A stretch of 25,943 nucleotides of DNA from Pseudomonadota bacterium (lineage in GTDB: Bacteria; Myxococcota_A; Polyangia; Polyangiales; Polyangiaceae). Positions 1-6,426 of the stretch are shown here, piece after piece. The stretch's first letter is position 1, and the number at the start of each line of letters is the position of its first letter. Made by a program: the position numbers and the translations under genes. The stretch is taken from assembly GCA_023432025.1 (NCBI GenBank), contig JAEYVE010000261.1:1-25943 (forward strand). The letters are read 5' to 3'. A model generated the notes under the pieces. The model was not told the DNA's origin, ran no database searches, and was given only the letters and a program-made list of their open reading frames with translations.

Positions 1-327
1 GTGCTCGACGACGGTCGCCTGCCGCTCGACAACACGCGCTCCGAACGCAGCCTTCGAAAGATCGTCGTCGGTCGAAAGAACTGGATGTTCTACGGCAGCG
101 ACTCACACGCCGAGAGCGCCGCCGCCATCTTCTCGCTCGTCGCCTCGTGTCGGCTTCACTCCATCGAGCCGCAGCAGTACCTCGACGAGGTCATGCGCGT
201 GCTCCCGTACTGGCCGAAGGAACGCCACATCGAGCTCGCCCCCAAGCACTGGATGGCGACCCGCGCAAAGCTCCGCGCCGACGAACTCGGCGCGCCCCTC
301 GCGTCCTTCACGATCCCCGCGGCTTGA
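1..327 (+). CDS. IS66-family transposase, C-terminal part (cut by window edge)
   Basis: The reading frame is open from the first base and ends at the TGA at 325-327, so only the last 108 residues of a longer protein are present. The segment PLDNTRSERSLRKIVVGRKNW followed by F-Y-G-S and a Ser/Ala-rich helix is the hallmark of the C-terminal catalytic region of IS66-type transposases: the N-x-x-E motif (Asn and Glu in DNTRSER) lies close to the third acidic residue of the DDE active site. The final 50 residues (LPYWPKERHIELAPKHW) match the usual IS66 C-terminal extension. The real start lies outside the window, so intactness cannot be judged. No IS66 right-end inverted repeat was recognised in the sequence that follows. 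The element directly abuts a truncated Rhs gene, which suggests that insertion or a later deletion removed the front of that gene. Confidence 0.9.
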   Translation: MLDDGRLPLDNTRSERSLRKIVVGRKNWMFYGSDSHAESAAAIFSLVASCRLHSIEPQQYLDEVMRVLPYWPKERHIELAPKHWMATRAKLRADELGAPLASFTIPAA

Positions 328-345
328 GGTCGGGCCTCCCTCAAG
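323..345 (+). terminator. Hairpin overlapping the transposase stop codon
   Basis: CTTGAGG (323-329) pairs perfectly with CCTCAAG (339-345) around a 9-base loop. The stem includes the stop codon of the transposase. No U-tract follows, so it is a weak terminator candidate or simply part of the element end. Confidence 0.35.
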
Positions 346-368
346 CACGGCTCGCTGCGCCTTGCGAG

Positions 369-884
369 ATGGGTGCGACGCAGCGGTTACTCTTGTTCCG
401 CGCGGAGTACTCGGCGTTCGGGGAGATGACGGTGCTCGCAGGGAGCGCTGGGGACGCGGGGTTTGGTTTCGCGGGCGGGCTCTACGACGCGGATGTGGGA
501 TTCGTGAGATTTGGGGCTCGGGACTACGATCCGGAGGTGGGTCGGTGGACGGCGAAGGATCCGATTCGATTTGGCGGCGGAGTGAATGTCTTTCTGTATA
601 TGGATCCTGTGGCCTGGAGCGATCCGACTGGGCTCGCACCCGAATCAGAGTGTGTGACGAGATGCGTGGATGAATTCCAACAGTGCTTTCGCAGGAATGG
701 CGGCGATGCTACTGCGCATAGTGTGTGTACTCGGGAGATCGGGCCTCCCGCAGGATCCGATCCAGGTGGTGGTGCCTCCCGCCGCTCTCCTTATGCGCGT
801 TGTAAGGTGCAATGTCGTGAGTTGCCGCCCGCTCCGCTTGATCCCAACAAGGACCCGGTTTGCGGTGTAGGTCCCGACCTATGA
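369..884 (+). pseudogene. Rhs-family protein, C-terminal fragment with cysteine-rich tip
   Basis: The frame encodes the end of an Rhs repeat-associated core: Y-x-A-F-G-E, G-F-A-G-G-L-Y-D, F-G-A-R-D-Y-D-P-x-x-G-R-W, D-P-I-x-F-G-G-G-x-N-x-F-L-Y, and the closing D-P-T-G-L. After DPTGL comes a variable tip of about 80 residues with seven cysteines (spacings include two C-x3-C-type pairs) and no recognised catalytic motif. Full Rhs proteins are many hundreds of residues long. Here only the last YD-type repeat and tip remain, and the frame runs upstream into the transposase region without a credible start, so the 5' part is lost. The ATG at 369 is only a convenient in-frame boundary, with no ribosome site. 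The stop overlaps the start of the next gene as ATGA. It is either a dead remnant or an orphan Rhs tip of the kind that can be recombined onto a full-length Rhs gene elsewhere. Confidence 0.75.
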
Positions 885-1708
885 GGACACTAGGACGTGA
901 CGTTTTGGGTGTAGCTCTGGCAGCTTTGCTGCTGTACGCGTGCGGTGGGTCAGCAACGGGGACGTCTGTTGCGACGCCCAAGGATGTTTCGCCGGAACAC
1001 TCGGTGCGGCTTGGATCTTGTGAATGCCCACTGGCGGTGCGCGAGCGCGGCAATCGCCTCTGGAAGGAGGGGCAGTTCGAGAAGGCGTTAACGGAGTTCC
1101 TGACCTGTCCTCGGGACCACCTTCCGAATCTCATGGGACTTGCGGTGGACTATCCGCCGGCTCGGGACGCCGTGCGGCGACTCCGCGATACGGAAGCTCG
1201 CCGCGTGCATCCTCCCCGCGTCGACGACGCGGTAGCATACGTGGATCAGCTCAACTTTTCGCTTGACGATCACGAAGGCGCGGTGGCGCTCTTCGAACGT
1301 TGGCGGCCTTATTCGTCTCGAGATCGACGGACGCTGCACCGACTCGTTTGGTATCAACTCGTGAAGGCGAAACGCTACGAGTACGCGCTCACATTCGAGG
1401 ATCTGATTGTCGACAACCTGGCTCGGAGCGCTGCCTTTCTGCGGGAGGCGCGAGCCGATGGGTATGCCGAGGAAGTCGAGGGCGCGTATACTGGAACCGC
1501 GTCGGCCTACAGCGCGGCGCTCATTGGGGTGGGCCGTTGGGAAGATGGACTGAAAGTCATCGGAGAGTGGCCGGGAGCGACGGGTCACGGTCCGGGCTCG
1601 GAGGCGTTTTGTCGGATGGTCGAGGTGACGGGCATGCTCCTCGACGACGAACGTCGGGTCGAGCTGCTGGAAGCGGTGGAGACAAGAGTTCACTCTTGCG
1701 GTCAGTGA
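881..1708 (+). CDS. Lipoprotein with TPR-like helices, coupled to the Rhs tip
   Basis: This encodes 275 residues. The start is the ATG at 881, which overlaps the Rhs stop as ATGA; it gives a clean lipoprotein signal peptide (Arg2/Arg6, hydrophobic core, L-Y-A-C with Cys21), whereas the upstream TTG at 860 would only lengthen the n-region. The mature part is mostly helical-looking. Residues around 55-75 (RERGNRLWKEGQFEKALTEF) resemble one tetratricopeptide-type helix pair, and later segments (YQLVKAKRYEYALTF, ALIGVGRWEDGLKVI) repeat the same pattern. No enzyme motif was seen. The position directly behind a toxin-type Rhs tip, with overlapping start and stop, is the place where immunity proteins normally sit, so an immunity or accessory role is plausible. 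That role is inferred from position only. The alternative is an unrelated solenoid lipoprotein. Confidence 0.75.
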   Translation: MRTLGRDVLGVALAALLLYACGGSATGTSVATPKDVSPEHSVRLGSCECPLAVRERGNRLWKEGQFEKALTEFLTCPRDHLPNLMGLAVDYPPARDAVRRLRDTEARRVHPPRVDDAVAYVDQLNFSLDDHEGAVALFERWRPYSSRDRRTLHRLVWYQLVKAKRYEYALTFEDLIVDNLARSAAFLREARADGYAEEVEGAYTGTASAYSAALIGVGRWEDGLKVIGEWPGATGHGPGSEAFCRMVEVTGMLLDDERRVELLEAVETRVHSCGQ

Positions 1709-1760
1709 TGAATGAACCTCCCGTCGTGGCGCAATCGCCGCCGTCGACGAGGGTCAGCAG

Positions 1761-2177
1761 GTGTCGTGCCTGAACCGATCCCCTGGGCTATCTATGATCG
1801 CTGTACTAAGGGCGGCCGCGCACGGCCTGGATGTCGATTCGTGCCTGAGCTGGATTCCAACGGATCTGCTTGATCGGACGTGGCGCCGTGGAGATCGCCG
1901 ACCAGGCGGTCGGATCGAGGAGACCTCAGGCTTCACGTTGTTGCTTGCGGAGGTAGACTCTGTCCCCGAGTTGGTGGCGATTGCCAAGGGAGCGATCCTT
2001 AGAGTGGAGGGGCCCCTGCGGAGCCTTCGAAAGGAAGGTGTGGCTGTTGAGGTCGACTTTGGTCTTGACGTGCTCGCCACACACCCAGTGTCGCTTTGTC
2101 TGAACTTGGAGTTCCTGGCTGTAGCCGCCGAAATTGGGTTGGATGTTAGAGTGAGTGCCTACCCTTGTAATGCATAG
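1761..2177 (+). CDS. DUF4279-like small protein, possible immunity protein
   Basis: This is a 138-residue cytoplasmic protein with no signal peptide. GTG at 1761 is preferred as start because GAGGG lies at 1749-1753, seven bases upstream; an internal ATG at 1794 lacks such a site. The pattern L-D-V-D-x-C-L-S-x-I-P-T followed by W-R-R-G-D, R-I-x-E-T-S-G-F, a leucine-rich middle and a closing LEFLAVAAEIGLDVRVSAY block resembles the DUF4279 family in order and length (that family is about 140 residues long). The biochemical role of that family is not established to my knowledge. The gene lies 52 bases after the Rhs-associated lipoprotein on the same strand and may be part of the same cassette, for example as a second immunity gene. 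Family assignment is by eye. Confidence 0.65.
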   Translation: MSCLNRSPGLSMIAVLRAAAHGLDVDSCLSWIPTDLLDRTWRRGDRRPGGRIEETSGFTLLLAEVDSVPELVAIAKGAILRVEGPLRSLRKEGVAVEVDFGLDVLATHPVSLCLNLEFLAVAAEIGLDVRVSAYPCNA

Positions 2178-2241
2178 ACCCCCGCCTTTCTCGCTTGGCG
2201 ATGCGTACCGGCTACCGAGGGGAGACGGGAGCGGGAGCGCC

Positions 2242-2278
2242 ACTGCCCACGCCTCCTTTACGAAGCGACGTGGGCAGT
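2242..2278. terminator. Perfect 10-bp stem between convergent genes
   Basis: ACTGCCCACG (2242-2251) is the exact reverse complement of CGTGGGCAGT (2269-2278), with a 17-base loop. It sits between the DUF4279-like gene (+) and the esterase gene (-), which converge here, so it could serve both strands. There is no T-run on either side. Confidence 0.5.
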
Positions 2279-2293
2279 CGGCGTCGAGCTCCG

Positions 2294-3391
2294 TCACTCG
2301 TTCCAGTTCTTCCAGGCGTCCCAGTTTTTGAAGTCGGTCTTCCAGATGCCGGTGTCGTTGTATTTGCCGCCGTTGCCGAGGAAGGCTTCTTTGCGGGCGT
2401 TTTCGCCGCCGATGTGCCAGCGCATCCATGCCACGTTGGCGCCAGCGCCGTCCCACGGACCTGAGCCATGGCCGCCGCCGGCCATCATGGACAACCAAAC
2501 CGGTCCCTTGTTGCCCGGGTTGTTGAAGTCCCCTTCCGCGTTCGGACGCTCTTGGCCCGTCTCGCCGTAGATGATGCCGACCGGAATGGAAACGTTGACC
2601 AACGCGTTGTGACTGAACGAGCCGCTGTTGTTCAAGAGGGCCGTCGTTACGCGGTCGTCCGCCAGCGCCGTCGCTTCCGAGGAGAGGCCGCCCATGGAGT
2701 GGCCGAACACGCCCACGCGGTCGAGGATCAGCCTGTCGTACATCGGGCTGTCGGGATTCGCGTTCTGCTCCTCGAGCCAGTCGATGGCCGCGGACATGAG
2801 CACGCTGTCTCCGGTCGATTCGCGGATCCCCACGACGACGAAACCTTGGGACGCCATGCGAGTGAGGAGAAGCAGGTAGTCTTTCGGGGGCGTTCCGCCG
2901 CCGGGGCCCCAAATGGCCACGGGATGTTTGGCGTTCGGTTCGCTCGTGATGTCGGTGGGGCGAACGAGAATGTGCCCACCGCCGCTGAAGGTCAGCCCCT
3001 CCTCGACCGTCGTCGCGAGAGGTCCATTTCTGTCGACGTCGTCGCCCTCAAGAACGACCGTGATCTCGGGATCGTCTTCGCCGTCGGTGCCGCCAGTGCC
3101 GGGATCCGGCTCCGAGCCCCCGCCGCCCGTTTGCGTCTCGCCGCCGGTGCCGCCGGTGCCGCCTCCGCCCGTTTGCGTCTCGCCGCCGGTGCCGCCGCTC
3201 GTCGGGTTTCCGCCTGTTCCGTTTCCGCCCGTGCTCGTTTGACTTCCGCCCGTGCTCATCCCTCCGACGCCCGGATTGCCCGACGCATCTGAAGACTCGG
3301 TACTGCCCGAACACGAACAGAGGAAGGCGAGGATCAAAGCTCCACGGAAGACACGCTCGACGCTCTGGGTCTGCATTCTGGGATAGCGCAT
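2294..3391 (-). CDS. Secreted alpha/beta-hydrolase lipoprotein (esterase/cutinase-like)
   Basis: The chosen start (ATG read from 3391) gives 365 residues with a lipoprotein signal ending L-C-S-C (Cys27). An alternative ATG at 3376 keeps the same signal. The frame stays open further upstream, but that stretch would bury the signal peptide. After the anchor comes a Gly/Thr-rich linker of roughly 80 residues containing two copies of GGTGGETQTGG. The catalytic domain shows H-P-V-A-I-W-G-P-G-G-G (oxyanion region), the nucleophile elbow G-H-S-M-G-G with Ser232, and G-G-G-H-G-S-G with His308 as probable catalytic His. The end, V-A-W-M-R-W followed by F-L, is like the chlorophyllase/cutinase-like branch of the fold. 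The catalytic acid is not certain: the usual Asp position falls in Y-G-E-T-G-Q-E. The gene is divergent from a GH8 enzyme, suggesting ester removal from plant polymers; the substrate is inferred only. Confidence 0.85.
   Translation of the reverse strand: MRYPRMQTQSVERVFRGALILAFLCSCSGSTESSDASGNPGVGGMSTGGSQTSTGGNGTGGNPTSGGTGGETQTGGGGTGGTGGETQTGGGGSEPDPGTGGTDGEDDPEITVVLEGDDVDRNGPLATTVEEGLTFSGGGHILVRPTDITSEPNAKHPVAIWGPGGGTPPKDYLLLLTRMASQGFVVVGIRESTGDSVLMSAAIDWLEEQNANPDSPMYDRLILDRVGVFGHSMGGLSSEATALADDRVTTALLNNSGSFSHNALVNVSIPVGIIYGETGQERPNAEGDFNNPGNKGPVWLSMMAGGGHGSGPWDGAGANVAWMRWHIGGENARKEAFLGNGGKYNDTGIWKTDFKNWDAWKNWNE
3123..3196. repeat. 32-bp direct repeat in the esterase linker
   Basis: The 32-base unit at 3123-3154 recurs exactly at 3165-3196, an offset of 42 bases (14 codons). 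It encodes the duplicated linker motif with E-T-Q-T flanked by Gly runs. It is a normal product of slippage in Gly/Thr-coding repeats and can vary in copy number. Confidence 0.85.
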
Positions 3392-3641
3392 GGCGTACAG
3401 CGTAAGGGCGCACGCCCCAGCGAGACACGAGGCAAAAAAGTGTCTCCCCGCGCTGGATAAATCGCGTCCAGAAAGACGTGAGCTCTTGCAGCGCGTCCGC
3501 GCGGCGAGGTGCGCGCGACTCCCTTCGACAAACGGCGGGCACCGCGCCAGCGTGGCTCTTGGCTCAAGCGACTCCGCGTTGTTCCTGTGGCCATTGCAGC
3601 TCTGGCGCGCCGCGTCATGCTGGTTCGGCCACTGGCTCGCG

Positions 3642-3669
3642 TTGACGCCCAAGGGCGTCGCCCTGTAGC
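3642..3669 (+). promoter_or_regulatory. Candidate promoter with operator-like dyad before the GH8 gene
   Basis: TTGACG at 3642-3647 resembles a -35 box, and TGTAGC at 3664-3669 is a poor -10 box 16 bases later. The perfect dyad GACGCCC-AA-GGGCGTC (3644-3659) overlaps the -35 box and spacer, where a repressor would block polymerase. The rest of the 342-base divergent spacer (3392-3733) shows nothing else I can assign. It is a visual match only; vegetative promoters in this group are poorly conserved. Confidence 0.3.
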
Positions 3670-3733
3670 GTGCCGGCCCAATTTGCGAGGCTCAGGGCTG
3701 GGTCTCGAGCCCACTTAAGGAGAATAGGAAACG

Positions 3734-5281
3734 ATGCGACTGCGGCTGATCTTGTGCGGGGCGGCCACCCTCGTGGCCTTGGGAACGATGGCCTGCTCGG
3801 CCTCGGATTCCGACGGCGGAAATAACGGCGGCGTCGGCGGCTCCGTAGCCACGGGCGGCATCGGCACGGGCACGGGCGGCGTGGGCTCGGGCGGAGACGT
3901 CGGAACCGGCGGCGTCGGTACGGGCGCCAGCGTCGGAACCGGCGGCGAGGCCACGGGCGGCGCAGGTACGGGCGGCACCGGCACCGGCGGTGACGGTACG
4001 GGCGGCGCTACGGGCGGCACGGGCGGGGACGGCACGGGCGGCAGTGGCGGTGGCGGAGAGCTCCAAGGCACCACCAATCTCTTCGTGACGCTCTTGGGCA
4101 AGACTCAGCAAGAAGTGGATGAAAAGGTCACCACGGCCGTCAATCGCTTCTTCGGCATCGGCACCGGCGAGCCGAACACGCTGACGCAGAACTCGGGCTA
4201 CCGCTGCTACTACGAGCTGCCGCAAGACCCCAGCATGGCGTTCATCTGGGCGGCGGACTCGGACGACGTGCGCAGCGAGGGTCTCTCGTACGGCATGTTC
4301 ATCGCCGTGCAGATGGGCCTGCAAACGCAGTTCGACAAGCTCTGGAAGTTCTCCAAGACGTACAGCCAGTATCCGGCGGATACGACGACGACGGCGTGGA
4401 AGTACTACTTCCGTTGGCAGGGCACGGTGGACGACAGCAACGCGTCGTCGTGGACCGTGAACTACGGAGCCACCACGGTGCCGGCGCCGGATGGTGACGA
4501 ATATTTCGCGGCGGCTCTCTACCTCGCGGACGCACGCTGGGGCAGCGCGGGCGCCGTCAACTACAAGCAAGAGGCGGACAACATCGCTGCCGCGATGCTG
4601 CACAACGCGCCGACTCCCGCCGGAAATGGCGCGGCGGCGCGCTACCCCATCATTCACGCCACCGAAAACATGGTGGTGTTCGTGCCCTACGGAGATTCGA
4701 ACAACTTCTCGGACCCCAGCTATCACCTGCCGGCGTTCTACGAGCTGTTCGCGCTGCGTGGTCCGGCGGCGGACGCCGCCAAGTGGCGCTCTCTGGCGGA
4801 CGTGAGCCGCGAGTACTTCGTGTCGTCGGCGCACGCGACCACCGGCCTCCACCCGGACTACGCGACGTTCGCTGGCGCTCCCACCACGGGTAGCGCGGGC
4901 GATGGTCACGACGAGTTCAAGTACGACGCGTGGCGCGTGGTCATGAACATGGCCGTCGACTACGCGTGGGGCAGCCAGGACGCCACGCTCAAGGCGCAGG
5001 TCGAAAAGTACCACGCGTTCTTCGCCAATCACCTCGGCTCGAACAACGTGTCGAACGCGCTCTTCCGCGTCGACGGCAGCAATCCCTCGGGTGGCGGCTC
5101 CACCGCGCTCACGGCGACGCTCGCCTCGGGGGCGCTCGCTTCGGATGCGCAGAATCGTGCCACGTACGTCGAGAACCTCTGGAACGTGCCGCAGCAGGCG
5201 GGTCAGTACCGCTACTACCAGGAAAGCGTGTACCTGCTGGGGCTCTTGGCGACGGCGGGCAAGTTCAATCCGTCGTTCTGA
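3734..5281 (+). CDS. Glycoside hydrolase family 8 lipoprotein (xylo-oligosaccharide/glucan hydrolase)
   Basis: This encodes 515 residues. The start ATG has AAGGAG at 3717-3722. A signal peptide ends at T-M-A-C (Cys21) and is followed by about 80 residues of Gly/Thr repeats (G-T-G-G-x-G), a surface-display linker. The catalytic domain has the GH8 signatures: S-D-D-V-R-S-E-G-x-S-Y-G-M with the probable general acid Glu182, D-G-D-E-Y-F-A-A-A-L with Asp253, and K-Y-D-A-W-R-V with Asp398 as probable base. These motifs, and the absence of extra modules, look closest to the reducing-end xylose-releasing exo-oligoxylanase branch (EC 3.2.1.156), but endoglucanase, chitosanase or xylanase activity cannot be excluded by eye. 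It inverts the anomeric carbon if it follows the family. It is divergent from a secreted esterase, which fits joint attack on substituted xylan. Confidence 0.92.
   Translation: MRLRLILCGAATLVALGTMACSASDSDGGNNGGVGGSVATGGIGTGTGGVGSGGDVGTGGVGTGASVGTGGEATGGAGTGGTGTGGDGTGGATGGTGGDGTGGSGGGGELQGTTNLFVTLLGKTQQEVDEKVTTAVNRFFGIGTGEPNTLTQNSGYRCYYELPQDPSMAFIWAADSDDVRSEGLSYGMFIAVQMGLQTQFDKLWKFSKTYSQYPADTTTTAWKYYFRWQGTVDDSNASSWTVNYGATTVPAPDGDEYFAAALYLADARWGSAGAVNYKQEADNIAAAMLHNAPTPAGNGAAARYPIIHATENMVVFVPYGDSNNFSDPSYHLPAFYELFALRGPAADAAKWRSLADVSREYFVSSAHATTGLHPDYATFAGAPTTGSAGDGHDEFKYDAWRVVMNMAVDYAWGSQDATLKAQVEKYHAFFANHLGSNNVSNALFRVDGSNPSGGGSTALTATLASGALASDAQNRATYVENLWNVPQQAGQYRYYQESVYLLGLLATAGKFNPSF
3830..4065 (+). 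repeat. Degenerate GGC/ACG-type repeats encoding the Gly/Thr linker
   Basis: This stretch is almost entirely degenerate short units encoding G-T-G-G or G-V-G-T-G. It is low-complexity coding DNA, and unrelated sequences of this class recur in lipoproteins of the same organism group (compare 3080-3290 on the other strand). Confidence 0.8.
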
Positions 5282-5327
5282 GGCTCGCACGGCGCTGCTT
5301 CGGCGGCGCCGCTCGAGGGTGTGAGAG

Positions 5328-5357
5328 CGAACGGCTCGCCGCAAGGCGAGCCGTTCG
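5328..5357. terminator. 13-bp perfect hairpin with GCAA tetraloop between convergent genes
   Basis: The arms 5328-5340 and 5345-5357 are exact reverse complements, closed by a GCAA (GNRA) loop on the plus strand. It lies 47 bases after the GH8 stop and 81 bases past the stop of the convergent VWC-like gene. A short T-containing tail (TCGTTGTG) follows on the plus strand. It is the strongest terminator-like structure in the window. A second, smaller stem (GGCGC/GCGCC) precedes it near 5290-5311. Confidence 0.75.
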
Positions 5358-5437
5358 TCGTTGTGCCCGACGGGCCTCGGCAGCGTGCGAAAAAGCGCGG
5401 TCGCTCCCGCGGGCCAGCTACGGCGCGCCCGGCGCGT

Positions 5438-6370
5438 TCAGCCGCACACGTTCTTGCACACGCCGTCGAGGCACAGCCCCTCGCTGCACTCGTCGGAGCA
5501 CACTACGAGGCAGGCGTGCTCGACCACTTCGCACCCGTCCGTGGGGCCACACTGAGCGCACTGCGTGCCCATGACGGCGTTTGGCGGGCACGCGCTCGGG
5601 CAGTCTCTTTGCGTGCAATTGACGAGCTCGCCATTTTCACAATCACAAGTATTGCAGCTGAACGGATCCGGTACGCCCGTTCTGCCGCTTTCGTACACGA
5701 CGCCGTTCACTCGGCAGGCAACCGTCCCGCTTTCGATGAACTGCGTTTCGCAGCGCCCTTCGGGTGAGCAAGAGGCGCTCGTGGTCTCCCAGCACGGGCC
5801 GCAAAGAACGTTCTCTCCGCAGCTGCCGTCCGAGTAGCGACTGCGCGCCGCCTCCAACCGCTCGAGGGCGGAGATGTTTGCGGGATCGACGAACGCGTCG
5901 CAGCCGCACACGAGCCCACTCGTGACGCGCTGCGAGCAGGAGTCGCGCCGCGCCGGGTCGCAGGCTCGGGCGTCCTCCAGCGCCGCCGAAAAATCCGCGG
6001 CGATGTCCATGCAGCTCGAGCAGTCGCTCTCCGAGCAAGAGACTCGTCCGCTCGCTTCGCACACGCAGGTATTGCAGCCATCGCTGGCCGGAAACGACTG
6101 CCCAACGGCGTAGAACGCGGAGCCGTGGGCGCAGCCGTCCAGACAGTCCACCAGCGTGCAGCTGACGTCACCGTCCTCGCAAGAACAGCGGTTGCATCCG
6201 TCCGTCGCCGGAAACGAAGCACCGGACGGGAAGGTACGGCCGTCGTACTCACAGCCGCGCTTCGCGCCATCGTCGTCGCCCGATCCTTTTTGGGCCTGGC
6301 CTCCGCACGCCGTGGCGGCGAGAGCCAAGAGCCAGGCACCCGGACGAACGAAGCGAGGCAAGAGCGTCAT
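5438..6370 (-). CDS. Cysteine-rich lipoprotein with three VWC-like modules
   Basis: This encodes 310 residues with a signal peptide and lipobox A-T-A-C (Cys22). Three modules share one pattern: an aromatic-Gly start, F-P or V-P, then C-N-x-C-x-C-E-x-G-x-x-x-C-x-x-x-x-C. The first two (about residues 40-75 and 80-115) are adjacent, and the third is near 215-255. This is the C-terminal half of a von Willebrand factor type C-like fold. Between them is a helical stretch (ISALERLEAARSRY) with further disulfide-type cysteines, and the tail has C-x-x-C clusters ending in C-x-x-x-C-G. The cysteines imply an oxidising location outside the cytoplasm, anchored to a membrane. A binding or adhesive role is possible, but none is demonstrated. 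The gene lies 56 bases downstream of the propeller gene on the same strand and may be cotranscribed with it. Confidence 0.85.
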   Translation of the reverse strand: MTLLPRFVRPGAWLLALAATACGGQAQKGSGDDDGAKRGCEYDGRTFPSGASFPATDGCNRCSCEDGDVSCTLVDCLDGCAHGSAFYAVGQSFPASDGCNTCVCEASGRVSCSESDCSSCMDIAADFSAALEDARACDPARRDSCSQRVTSGLVCGCDAFVDPANISALERLEAARSRYSDGSCGENVLCGPCWETTSASCSPEGRCETQFIESGTVACRVNGVVYESGRTGVPDPFSCNTCDCENGELVNCTQRDCPSACPPNAVMGTQCAQCGPTDGCEVVEHACLVVCSDECSEGLCLDGVCKNVCG

Positions 6371-6426
6371 AGTGACCAGTGTCGCGCAGGTGAGCCGAAG
6401 CGCGAAGAACGATCCGCGCTTTTACG

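Noticed and set aside
327..370. IS66 right-end inverted repeat
   Set aside because: No sequence resembling a typical IS66 terminus was found after the transposase stop, so no element boundary was drawn.
3830..4065. Repeat region that might suggest a CRISPR array
   Set aside because: The units are short, degenerate, without spacers and in frame within the GH8 gene; they encode a Gly/Thr linker.
3692..5344. A 550-codon open frame on the minus strand across the GH8 gene
   Set aside because: It mirrors a gene with clear catalytic motifs on the plus strand. In very GC-rich DNA antisense frames stay open by chance, and its product is an Arg/Ala/Val-rich sequence with no family pattern.
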